Source: Spirochaetales bacterium (lineage in GTDB: Bacteria; Spirochaetota; Spirochaetia; SZUA-6; DRHE01). From it: DNA of 5,253 nt. The notes under the pieces were generated by a model. It made no database searches and had not been told where the DNA came from. It saw nothing but the letters and a program-made list of their open reading frames with translations. The stretch's first letter is position 1; every line of letters starts with the position of its first letter. The position numbers and the translations under genes are program-made. Shown here piece by piece: positions 1-5,253 of the stretch. The stretch is from the NCBI GenBank assembly GCA_016935715.1, contig JAFGQJ010000035.1, positions 1-5,253 of the forward strand, in the 5' to 3' direction.

Positions 1-117
1 GACACCGGCTCCGTGGACAACGCCTTCAATCTCTTCATGGACTACCGCATCCTGGAGTCGATTCGCACGGGGAAGATAGCTCTGGAGAGAGGCCCCAGCC
101 GGGTGATGAAGAAGTAG
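1..117 (+). CDS. C-terminal fragment of an unidentified protein (5' end outside window)
   Basis: Frame 1 is open from the first base and ends with TAG at 115-117, giving 38 residues that start DTGSVDNAFNLF and end GPSRVMKK. The next gene starts 7 bp later on the same strand, and there is no room for a terminator, so this is most likely the tail of the preceding operon gene. The fragment is a mixed helical-looking segment with a basic end (VMKK). It has no motif I recognise, and I assign no family. That it is a real coding tail is inferred from the open frame, the codon choice (G/C-rich third positions) and the operon-like spacing. No membrane segment is visible in it. Confidence 0.6.
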   Translation, partial: DTGSVDNAFNLFMDYRILESIRTGKIALERGPSRVMKK

Positions 118-124
118 AGCGCAG

Positions 125-1009
125 ATGGACCGCGTCAAGAGACAGTACATCGACAGGAGGCGCAAGGAGGATTTTTCCTTCCTCGTCATCCGCTTCCTGA
201 AGGCGTATCTCCTGTACTCGGACATCTACCGGGAGTTCAAGAATCTCCGGAAGCAGGGCGGGGACTTTCAGGACTTCGGGCTGTTCGAGAAGATAAAAAA
301 TCTGGAGCAGACCCTGGTCTTCGACATCAAGGAAAAAGCCCACTTTCTCTTCCGCAGTGAACTGCGTGATGCCACCGAGGCAGATTCGATCGCTTCGAGG
401 CTCACGGATCTGGAGCGAAATCTAGTGAACAGCCGGGAGGCGGAGAGGACAGCGGCCCGCCGGGTGTTTTCCGAGCTGCGCATATCGCTGGTGCGGAAAT
501 CCATCGATGCCTACATCGGAACGGGATTCCACCTGTTCATGATCCTCCTGGAGAGTCTGTACCAGCTGGAGAACTACGTGCCCCAGTACCGCAGCGAGCT
601 GGAGTACCTGGAGCGCATCGAAGAGCTGACCGACCGGATCGGCTACAAGTTCGATGAGGAGGAGGAACACGAGCTGAGCCACATCAGGCAGGTGGTGGAT
701 CTCTGTCAGAGCATCGCTTCCGATACCCTGGATCTGGCGGCAGTTGCAGCCGAACGCTGCGCCACCCTGTTCCGGGAGACCGCCGAGATCCTGCGCCACG
801 CGATCGAAGAGACCTCTGTGAACGAGGTCCTCGTGCTCAACCTGCTCAGGGAAAAGGCGATGGTCGAGCGGGTGTACGGCGAGGGTTCGTGGGAGGAAAT
901 CCTTGCGCACATCTTCCGCGCCGTCGGGGCGGAAGGGTCGAGCGGTGCGCAGAAGGCCGAAGCCTTCGTCAGGAGCGCCTGCGGCAACACGGAGGCACTG
1001 GACAGCTGA
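125..1009 (+). CDS. Hypothetical charged, mostly alpha-helical cytosolic protein
   Basis: A 294-residue protein that I do not recognise. It begins MDRVKRQYIDRRRK (very basic), then alternates charged and leucine-rich stretches typical of long amphipathic helices and possible coiled coil, roughly residues 60-130 and 145-260. An acidic run DEEEEHE lies at 177-183. The more hydrophobic piece near 135-150 (GFHLFMILLESLYQL) looks amphipathic rather than membrane-spanning. There is no signal peptide and no nucleotide-binding or catalytic motif. The ATG at 125 is chosen because it follows the upstream stop by 7 bp; the Shine-Dalgarno sequence is weak (purine-rich GAAGTAGAG upstream), so translational coupling to the preceding gene is likely. 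The TGA stop at 1007-1009 abuts the stop of the convergent methyltransferase. Consistent codon use over 885 bp and operon-like spacing support a real gene. A structural or scaffolding role is possible, but nothing in the sequence shows a function. Confidence 0.85.
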   Translation: MDRVKRQYIDRRRKEDFSFLVIRFLKAYLLYSDIYREFKNLRKQGGDFQDFGLFEKIKNLEQTLVFDIKEKAHFLFRSELRDATEADSIASRLTDLERNLVNSREAERTAARRVFSELRISLVRKSIDAYIGTGFHLFMILLESLYQLENYVPQYRSELEYLERIEELTDRIGYKFDEEEEHELSHIRQVVDLCQSIASDTLDLAAVAAERCATLFRETAEILRHAIEETSVNEVLVLNLLREKAMVERVYGEGSWEEILAHIFRAVGAEGSSGAQKAEAFVRSACGNTEALDS

Positions 1010-1678
1010 TCACCCGCCTTCCTCCCGGCCGTCCCTCTGCGGTACTTCGAATATGGCTCCGCGGTCGTCCAGGATCGGATGGCGCGAGAACTGCGGAGCT
1101 CCGAAGCTCTGCAGCAGGGCCGGTACCCCGCCGGTTGCCATGAAGTTGCGGAAGTTTCCGTGGTGCTCTCTACCGGCCATCTTCTCGATCCAGCGGATGA
1201 GGCGGGCAGGCCATCCCCTGTCGGTTTCGAGCGGGAAGTCGAAGTCCATGATCAGCAGAGTTCCGTCCGCTCGCAGTACCCGGCCCATCTCGCCGAGGAG
1301 GGCGGGGCGGCCTGCCGGGGCCATCTGATGAAGCACCATGGAGGTCAACACCAGGTCGAACTCCCGGTCTCGGAACGGGAGAGCCCGTCCGTCCGCCTGA
1401 AAGAAGCGCAGCGTGGGAGGCAGCCGAGCCGAGAGGGGAGGGGGGAACAGCTCATCGGAAAGATCCACCGCGGTTACCTGAATCCCCCTTTTCGCGATCA
1501 TCACCGCCTGCACGCACGTGCCGCAGCCGATTTCCAGAATCCTGGATTTCCCGAGCTCCCCGACAAGGCTGCATACCCGCTGTTTTGCCCCATGCAGAAG
1601 CGGCTCGATGAGCAGCAGGTACGTCAAACGGGTCAGCCGGTTGTGCAATCTCCGGTCCGCCATTACACTGGAGACCAT
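1010..1678 (-). CDS. Class I SAM-dependent methyltransferase (Methyltransf_11/UbiE-like)
   Basis: A 222-residue protein with the Rossmann-type methyltransferase core. Motif I is ILEIGCGTC (47-55), the glycine-rich SAM loop; the usual last glycine (GCGTG) is cysteine here. The acidic end of strand 2 is VTAVDLS (D72), expected to bind the ribose hydroxyls of SAM. The adenine-side motif is QADGRALPF (94-102), followed by FDLVLTSMVLHQM (107-119) and the post-core LRADGTLLIMDFD (135-147). These are standard for small-molecule methyltransferases related to UbiE/COQ5. The C-terminal part (about 150-200), with HHGNFRNFMATGG, probably shapes the substrate site; the substrate cannot be told. The start is uncertain: ATG at 1678 or an in-frame ATG at 1663 (MADRR...). 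Neither has a good Shine-Dalgarno sequence. The gene is divergent from the GIY-YIG gene and convergent with the hypothetical gene on its other side. It is predicted to be cytosolic. Confidence 0.9.
   Translation of the reverse strand: MVSSVMADRRLHNRLTRLTYLLLIEPLLHGAKQRVCSLVGELGKSRILEIGCGTCVQAVMIAKRGIQVTAVDLSDELFPPPLSARLPPTLRFFQADGRALPFRDREFDLVLTSMVLHQMAPAGRPALLGEMGRVLRADGTLLIMDFDFPLETDRGWPARLIRWIEKMAGREHHGNFRNFMATGGVPALLQSFGAPQFSRHPILDDRGAIFEVPQRDGREEGG
1641..1669 (+). promoter_or_regulatory. Weak candidate sigma70-type promoter for the GIY-YIG gene
   Basis: TTGTGC (1641-1646) and TACACT (1664-1669) are separated by 17 bp. They match the consensus hexamers at 3 and 4 of 6 positions. The site lies inside the 5' coding part of the divergent methyltransferase, which is where a promoter must be when the start codons are only 7 bp apart. 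It would give a very short leader of about 10 nt before the ATG at 1686. An alternative -10-like hexamer, TACAAT (1678-1683), is a better match on its own but would put transcription start inside the gene. Confidence 0.25.
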
Positions 1679-1689
1679 ACAATGTATGG
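1675..1689. repeat. Perfect 15-bp palindrome spanning both divergent start codons
   Basis: CCATACAATGTATGG has 7-bp arms (CCATACA / TGTATGG) around a single central base at 1682. The left arm holds the methyltransferase ATG on the - strand (1678-1676). The right arm holds the GIY-YIG ATG on the + strand (1686-1688). The two genes therefore start in almost identical local sequence, read outward from the centre. The site could be an operator for shared control of the pair or a short hairpin in one or both mRNAs; this is inference. If the methyltransferase really starts at 1663, the palindrome lies in its leader instead. Confidence 0.55.
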
Positions 1690-2042
1690 GCGGGAAGGAA
1701 CAGGCGTTTTATTGGGTCTACATGCTCAGGCTCGCCAACGGCAGCTACTACACCGGCTATGCCAGGGACCTGATCGGGCGGGTCAGGGCCCACCGCAGCG
1801 GCCGGGGCGCGAAGATTACCCGCAGCTTCACGCCCGTGGCCATCGCGGCCTGCTGGAAGCTGTACTCGGGAAAGGGAGCGGCTATGAGGGTGGAGGCCTG
1901 GATCAAGAGCCGGTCCCGGTCCGTGAAGCAGGATTTGATCGACAATCCGGAGCTCCTGGGGGATCTCCTTGGTCGTCATGGCCGCGCGGAGCCGATTGAA
2001 GCGATCGATCCGCCGCCGGCCGGTACTATTGACCAATTTTAA
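1686..2042 (+). CDS. GIY-YIG nuclease-fold protein, YhbQ/UPF0213 type
   Basis: A 118-residue protein whose first 80 residues match the small stand-alone GIY-YIG family (E. coli YhbQ is about 100 aa). The GIY equivalent is V11-Y12-M13 in FYWVYML. The YIG equivalent is Y22-T23-G24 in GSYYTGYA. The helical arginine is R32 (DLIGRV), with H36 nearby, followed by the family motif SGRGAKITR (38-46). The metal-binding glutamate is E70 in MRVEAWIKS. All expected catalytic positions are present, so nuclease activity is plausible; members act on DNA, and the physiological role is poorly known. Residues about 85-118 (acidic, then proline-rich, ending TIDQF) extend beyond the usual core. The open frame continues upstream to 1518, antisense to the methyltransferase, but homology begins at the ATG at 1686. 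That start is preceded by TGGAGA (1669-1674), 11 nt away, a weak and distant ribosome site. Confidence 0.88.
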   Translation: MGGKEQAFYWVYMLRLANGSYYTGYARDLIGRVRAHRSGRGAKITRSFTPVAIAACWKLYSGKGAAMRVEAWIKSRSRSVKQDLIDNPELLGDLLGRHGRAEPIEAIDPPPAGTIDQF

Positions 2043-2058
2043 AGCTTCCCTTTACAGT
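2029..2058 (+). promoter_or_regulatory. Candidate sigma70-type promoter for the aspartate kinase cluster
   Basis: TTGACC (2029-2034, 5 of 6 to the -35 consensus) is followed after 18 bp by TACAGT (2053-2058, 4 of 6 to the -10 consensus). The -35 overlaps the last codons of the GIY-YIG gene. The AT-rich patch AATTTTAAAG in the spacer stands out from the GC-rich surroundings. Transcription would start near 2065, leaving a leader of about 20-25 nt before the ATG at 2088. This was read by eye and is not tested. Confidence 0.45.
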
Positions 2059-2076
2059 GGAGCTTCGGAATCCTGC

Positions 2077-2082
2077 AGGAGA
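2077..2082 (+). promoter_or_regulatory. Shine-Dalgarno site of the aspartate kinase gene
   Basis: AGGAGA lies 5 nt before the ATG at 2088. It is the clearest ribosome binding site in the window and fixes the kinase start; the KFGGSS motif at residues 7-12 confirms it. Confidence 0.8.
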
Positions 2083-2087
2083 AGTGC

Positions 2088-3392
2088 ATGGAAGCAGTGG
2101 TCTGCAAGTTCGGCGGTTCCTCGGTTACCGACGCAGAAGGTATCCGCAACATCCTGTCGGTGGTTCAGCTGGACCCTCGCAGACGCTTCATCGTGGTCTC
2201 GGCCCCCGGCAGGCGCGGCAAGACCGATAAAAAGATCACGGATCTGCTCTACCTATGCCACGAGCTGGCCGGTCAGGGCCTCGATATCGACGAACCGTTT
2301 CATCTGATCCGTGAGCGCTACCTGCAGATCGCCGGGGAGCTCGGAATCGGGCTGGATGTGGAGAAGCTTCTCTCCGATCTGGATGAACGGATCCGCGCCG
2401 GAGCGCCCAGGGACTTCGTCGCCTCCCGGGGAGAGCATCTGTGCGCCCGCATAGTGGCGGATTTTCTCCGGGCCCGGTTCGTGGAGGCGGCCGATCACAT
2501 CACCATCGGCGCCGAAGGATCCGTGGCGGAGGGAAGCTGCGAGAGCCTGCGCTCCGCCCTCAGCGGGGAGGGACTCTACGTAATCCCCGGATTCTACGGA
2601 GCCGGACCGGATGGGGCGATCAGGACCTTCTCCCGCGGCGGCTCGGACATCACCGGTGCGATCGCAGCGCGGGCCGTCGGGGCTGTGGTATACGAGAACT
2701 GGACGGTCGTGTCGGGATTTTTCATGAGTGACCCCAATATCGTAGCAAACCCCAAGCCGATGCGAACCGTCACATACCGTGAGATCCGCGAGCTCGCCTA
2801 CATAGGTGCCAATGTGTTTCACGAGGAAGCCATCTCCCCCGTGTCACGGGAGCGGATCCCGATCAACATCCGCAACATCCACTACCCGAACGACCCCGGC
2901 ACGATGATCGTCCATCATCGGGATACCAAGGACAGGGCGGTGGTCGGAATCGCGGGAAAGACGGGATTTTCGATCATCTGCGTGGAGAAGCTGCTGATGA
3001 ACACGCGTGTGGGTTTCGCCAGAAGGCTGTTCAGCATCCTCGAAGAATACGGGATCAGCTTCGAGCTTGCTCCCTCCGGGATCGACACCATGTCGGTGGT
3101 CGTCAGCGACCAGCGCCTGAAGGGCAAGGCGGAGCGGGTCATGGAGGACATCCGCAGGCAGCTGGAGCCGGATCGCGTGGAGATCACCAGCGGGTTTTCC
3201 CTGATCGCCACGGTGGGCGAGGGGATGGCCTATCGTCCCGGGATAGCAGCCAGACTGTTCACGGCCCTGGCCAATGCGGGGATCAACATCCGACTCATCG
3301 ATCAGGGCTCTTCGGAGATCAATATCCTCGTGGGGGTGGAGACCGCCGATTTCGAGAACGCGGTCAGGGCCATCTACCAGGCATTCTGCTGA
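2088..3392 (+). CDS. lysC: Aspartate kinase (aspartokinase), AK III / YclM-like, with two ACT domains
   Basis: Phosphorylates L-aspartate with ATP, the first step toward lysine, threonine, methionine and diaminopimelate; cytosolic. At 434 residues it is a monofunctional enzyme with no homoserine dehydrogenase fused. Kinase-domain motifs: KFGGSSV (7-13), VVSAPG near 37, the substrate loop SRGE (113-116) and FSRGGSDITGA (181-191). Two ACT domains follow, about 285-350 (with the PSGIDTMSVVV motif of the regulatory site) and 371-434. Feedback inhibition by an amino acid, probably lysine, is therefore expected. Odd feature: the ATP-binding segment normally close to WTDV.G....DPR reads W205-TVVSGFFMSDP-N217, so the Asp at the TD pair is V207 and the Arg is N217. 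The roughly 45-nt upstream gap is far too short for a lysine riboswitch. The stop overlaps the next ATG by 1 nt. The lysC symbol is by family; which paralogue this is cannot be told. Confidence 0.93.
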   Translation: MEAVVCKFGGSSVTDAEGIRNILSVVQLDPRRRFIVVSAPGRRGKTDKKITDLLYLCHELAGQGLDIDEPFHLIRERYLQIAGELGIGLDVEKLLSDLDERIRAGAPRDFVASRGEHLCARIVADFLRARFVEAADHITIGAEGSVAEGSCESLRSALSGEGLYVIPGFYGAGPDGAIRTFSRGGSDITGAIAARAVGAVVYENWTVVSGFFMSDPNIVANPKPMRTVTYREIRELAYIGANVFHEEAISPVSRERIPINIRNIHYPNDPGTMIVHHRDTKDRAVVGIAGKTGFSIICVEKLLMNTRVGFARRLFSILEEYGISFELAPSGIDTMSVVVSDQRLKGKAERVMEDIRRQLEPDRVEITSGFSLIATVGEGMAYRPGIAARLFTALANAGINIRLIDQGSSEINILVGVETADFENAVRAIYQAFC

Positions 3393-4156
3393 TGGGCGCC
3401 GTGAAGGTCGATCTGGGCGGGCAGAGCGCCCTGGTTACGGGTGCCGGGCGGGGCATCGGCCGCGCCATCGCCTCGGCTCTGGCTGCAGCCGGGGCCCGGG
3501 TGTACCTGGCTGCCCGGACCGCCGACCAGCTGGAAGCGGCGGCCCGGGAGATCCGCCGCAGCGGCGGGACAGCCGTGCCGGTTCCCGCGGATTTGGCCGG
3601 TGAACAGGAGATCGCCTCTCTGTTCGACAGGATCCGCGAGCACGAACGCGGGCATGAAGGTGAGCACGGACACGGCGGTGGGCTGGATATCCTGATCAAC
3701 AACGCCGGCGTGGGTCTGTTCGGACCGGTTTTGGATTTTCCCGCAGCGGATTTCGACACAGTGATGCGCATCAACGCCAGAGCGGCCTTTCTCTGCTGCC
3801 AGCAGGCCTTGAAGCTCATGATCCCGAAAAACAGAGGAACGATCATCAACATCTGCAGCGTCGTCGGCTTCAAGGGCTACCCCAATCAGGCGGCCTACAC
3901 GGCCAGCAAACACGCCGTCCTGGGGCTGACCAAATCTCTTGCAGCCGAAGTCCAGGATGCGGGCATCCGCGTTTCGGCGATTCTTCCGGGCGGAGTGGAC
4001 ACAACCATGATCGCCTCCGCTCGTCCGGATCTGGATTCTGCCATCCTCCTGCAGCCCGAAGACATCGCCCATACGGTGATGTTCCTGCTGTCTCTGCCCG
4101 ACCGCGCCGCCATAGACCAGATATACATCCGCAGAAGGGGGAGCAAGCCCTTCTGA
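3392..4156 (+). CDS. Classical short-chain dehydrogenase/reductase (SDR), substrate unknown
   Basis: A 254-residue Rossmann-fold NAD(P)-dependent oxidoreductase. The cofactor loop is TGAGRGIG (16-23). R42 just after strand 2 (LAARTADQLE) suggests a preference for NADPH. The NNAG motif is at 103-106. The catalytic tetrad is N128, S156, Y169 and K173, with the usual spacing including YTASK. PGG follows strand 6. The length is normal for classical SDRs such as 3-oxoacyl-ACP reductase (FabG), but the specificity cannot be read from sequence. Unusual: between LFDRIRE and GLDILINNAG there is a His/Gly/Glu-rich insertion, about residues 83-97 (H84, H88, H92, H94), where relatives have a short turn. 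The start ATG overlaps the kinase stop (TGATG) and has no strong Shine-Dalgarno sequence, so translation is probably coupled. A GTG at 3401 is a less likely start. Confidence 0.92.
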   Translation: MGAVKVDLGGQSALVTGAGRGIGRAIASALAAAGARVYLAARTADQLEAAAREIRRSGGTAVPVPADLAGEQEIASLFDRIREHERGHEGEHGHGGGLDILINNAGVGLFGPVLDFPAADFDTVMRINARAAFLCCQQALKLMIPKNRGTIINICSVVGFKGYPNQAAYTASKHAVLGLTKSLAAEVQDAGIRVSAILPGGVDTTMIASARPDLDSAILLQPEDIAHTVMFLLSLPDRAAIDQIYIRRRGSKPF

Positions 4157-4172
4157 TGAACGGCGGACGCGG

Positions 4173-4964
4173 ATGACCCTGACCTTTTTGGGCACCGGCA
4201 CCAGTCATGGAGTGCCGATGATCGCCTGCTCCTGCCCGACCTGCAGATCGAAGGATCCCAGGGATGTGCGGACCAACGCCTCCATCCTGCTCACGGTCCG
4301 AGGGAAGAGGATCCTCGTCGATTGCGGCCGGGACTTCCACGTCCAGGCGATCCGGGAAGGAATCGACGGGATCGACTACCTGCTTCTCACCCACACCCAT
4401 TTCGATCACGTGGCGGGCATCGACGAGTTGAGGGTATTTACATCCCGGCGCAGGGAAGCCATACCCGTGTTCGGACGGCCGGAGCACCTCCGCTACCTCA
4501 GAACCTACATCTACCACTACCTTTTCGATCCGCTGATTCAGAAGGGCGGCGGGATCACGAATGTGGAGCTGGTGGCGTTGAACGGCCGGTTCCTGCTCGA
4601 GGGAATGACGGTGGAGCCCCTGCCCGTGTACCACGGATCCATGGAAATCCTGGGATACAGGTTCGGAGAGGTCGCCTACCTGAGCGACGTGTCAGCGATT
4701 CCCGAATCCACGCGGCAGAAGCTCTACGGCCTGGAGGTGCTCATCCTCGGTGCTCTCAGGCATACCGAGCATCCCACGCACTTCAACATCTCCCAGGCTC
4801 TCGCCGTGGTTTCCGATCTGCAGCCGAAACGGGCCTTCCTTACCCACATCTGCCACGACGTGCTTCACCGGGAGGTGGACCCGCAGTTTGCCGACCCTGA
4901 AAGTCCCTACTACAGCCCCATCCAGGTACAGCTGGCCTACGACGGATTGACGCTGGAGCTCTGA
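4173..4964 (+). CDS. PhnP-like metallo-beta-lactamase-fold hydrolase/phosphodiesterase (COG1235 type)
   Basis: A 263-residue protein that opens MTLTFLGTGTSHGVP and has the metal motif H74-T-H76-F-D78-H79. Further probable metal ligands are H154 (VYHG), D172 (YLSDVS) and H225 (LTHICH). E. coli PhnP, a phosphoribosyl cyclic phosphodiesterase, has a structural zinc site of three Cys plus one His. The matching residues here are C19, C21 and C24 (IACSCPTC), and H228. The full set of both metal sites argues for an active enzyme hydrolysing a phosphodiester-like small molecule. No phosphonate (phn) genes are nearby, so the true substrate is unknown and I give no symbol. The start at ATG 4173 fits the family N-terminus, but its ribosome site is poor. 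The 16-nt gap after the SDR holds a six-codon frame whose TGA overlaps this ATG, which may aid reinitiation. The 3' end overlaps the convergent ABC gene by 28 bp. Confidence 0.9.
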   Translation: MTLTFLGTGTSHGVPMIACSCPTCRSKDPRDVRTNASILLTVRGKRILVDCGRDFHVQAIREGIDGIDYLLLTHTHFDHVAGIDELRVFTSRRREAIPVFGRPEHLRYLRTYIYHYLFDPLIQKGGGITNVELVALNGRFLLEGMTVEPLPVYHGSMEILGYRFGEVAYLSDVSAIPESTRQKLYGLEVLILGALRHTEHPTHFNISQALAVVSDLQPKRAFLTHICHDVLHREVDPQFADPESPYYSPIQVQLAYDGLTLEL

Positions 4965-5253
4965 TCGAGATACTGCATCTGGTAGAGATTGTAGTACAAA
5001 CCCTGTTTCGCCAGCAGCTGCTCGTGGGTTCCGGATTCGAACAGTTCGCCCTTGTGCAGAACCAGGATCCTGTCGGCATTGCGGATCGTCGAAAGACGGT
5101 GAGCGATCACCAGGGAGGTTCTGTTCTGAAGGAGCTTGCCCAGCGCCTCCTGGATGAGCTTCTCCGTTTCCGTGTCTATGTTTCCAGTAGCCTCATCCAG
5201 GATCAGCACGTCCGGATCATGGGCCAGCACCCGGGCGAAGGACAGCAGCTGCC
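4937..5253 (-). CDS. ABC exporter ATPase, C-terminal fragment (multidrug/lipid exporter type; 5' end outside window)
   Basis: The frame is open to the window's right edge, giving 105 residues of the end of a nucleotide-binding domain. In order, these are QLLSFARVLAHDP (just after the signature motif, which is outside the window), Walker B VLILDE with the catalytic glutamate, the D-loop region ATGNIDTETE, the switch histidine in VIAHRLSTI, and a C-terminal helix ending LYQMQYLDQSSSVNPS. The form LLSFAR with DEATGNIDTETE is typical of MdlB/YfiC-like exporters with a membrane domain fused to the ATPase, often heterodimers of two adjacent genes. The partner and membrane part would lie to the right of the window. 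The TAG stop at 4937-4939 lies inside the end of the convergent hydrolase gene. Energising efflux of hydrophobic compounds at the inner membrane is the family role; the substrate is unknown. Confidence 0.92.
   Translation of the reverse strand, partial: QLLSFARVLAHDPDVLILDEATGNIDTETEKLIQEALGKLLQNRTSLVIAHRLSTIRNADRILVLHKGELFESGTHEQLLAKQGLYYNLYQMQYLDQSSSVNPS

Noticed and set aside
1000..1030. Possible intrinsic terminator between the convergent genes at 1009/1010
   Set aside because: No GC-rich stem followed by a run of T is present on either strand; only the 6-bp TGATCA palindrome is there.
1518..1685. Upstream extension of the GIY-YIG frame (56 more codons)
   Set aside because: The extension is antisense to the methyltransferase, and its residues do not resemble the family. 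The GIY-YIG domain begins right after the ATG at 1686.
1079..1999. Long + strand open frame of 306 codons across the methyltransferase and GIY-YIG gene
   Set aside because: It is antisense to the methyltransferase and out of frame with the GIY-YIG gene. Its product is low-complexity (Arg/Gly/Gln/Pro-rich) with no motif, as expected from a GC-rich shadow frame.
2043..2087. Possible lysine riboswitch or attenuator ahead of the aspartate kinase
   Set aside because: The gap is only 45 bp, while a lysine riboswitch needs well over 150 nt. The only pairing seen is a bulged AAGCT / AGCTT stem (2042-2046 with 2061-2065) without a T-tract.
3374..4201. 275-codon - strand open frame opposite the SDR
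   Set aside because: Shadow of the SDR coding strand. The product has no recognisable domain, while the SDR has a complete catalytic tetrad and cofactor motif.
4940..4975. Possible bidirectional terminator at the hydrolase/ABC junction
   Set aside because: Only a short GAGCTC palindrome is visible, with no T-run. It is part of both coding sequences.

Overview
This is a gene-dense bacterial stretch, GC-rich by eye (about 60%). It has seven protein-coding regions, two of them cut by the window edges, and almost no free intergenic DNA. I saw no RNA gene, CRISPR array, insertion sequence or phage gene. The host is not fixed by the content. It looks like an ordinary free-living bacterial chromosome; a spirochaete-like or similar lineage is only a weak guess, because the two left-hand proteins belong to no family I recognise.

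Left block (1-1009, + strand): the last 38 codons of an unidentified gene, then a 294-residue, highly charged, mostly helical protein of unknown function. They are 7 bp apart and probably co-transcribed. The second gene ends exactly where the next gene, on the opposite strand, ends. The two stop codons together form the palindrome TGATCA.

Middle block (1010-2042): a divergent pair. On the - strand is a class I SAM-dependent methyltransferase; on the + strand is a small GIY-YIG nuclease-fold protein of the YhbQ/UPF0213 type. As called, the two start codons are only 7 bp apart. Both lie inside a perfect 15-bp palindrome (1675-1689), which is the most unusual non-coding structure in the window.

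Right block (2088-4964, + strand): a tightly packed set of aspartate kinase, short-chain dehydrogenase/reductase (SDR) and PhnP-like metallo-beta-lactamase-fold hydrolase. The first junction is a 1-nt TGATG overlap. The second has a 16-nt gap that holds a six-codon ATG...TGA reading frame. A plausible sigma70-type promoter and a good Shine-Dalgarno sequence precede the kinase. The kinase has two C-terminal ACT domains, so feedback control by an amino acid is expected. It also carries unusual substitutions in its nucleotide-binding loop. The enzymes are not an obvious single pathway, so the cluster may be co-expressed rather than functionally linked.

Right edge (4937-5253, - strand): the C-terminal end of a multidrug-type ABC exporter ATPase, convergent with the hydrolase gene and overlapping its end by 28 bp.

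I found no convincing new multi-gene system. The points most worth checking are the palindrome over the divergent starts, the altered aspartate kinase loop, and the histidine-rich insertion in the SDR.
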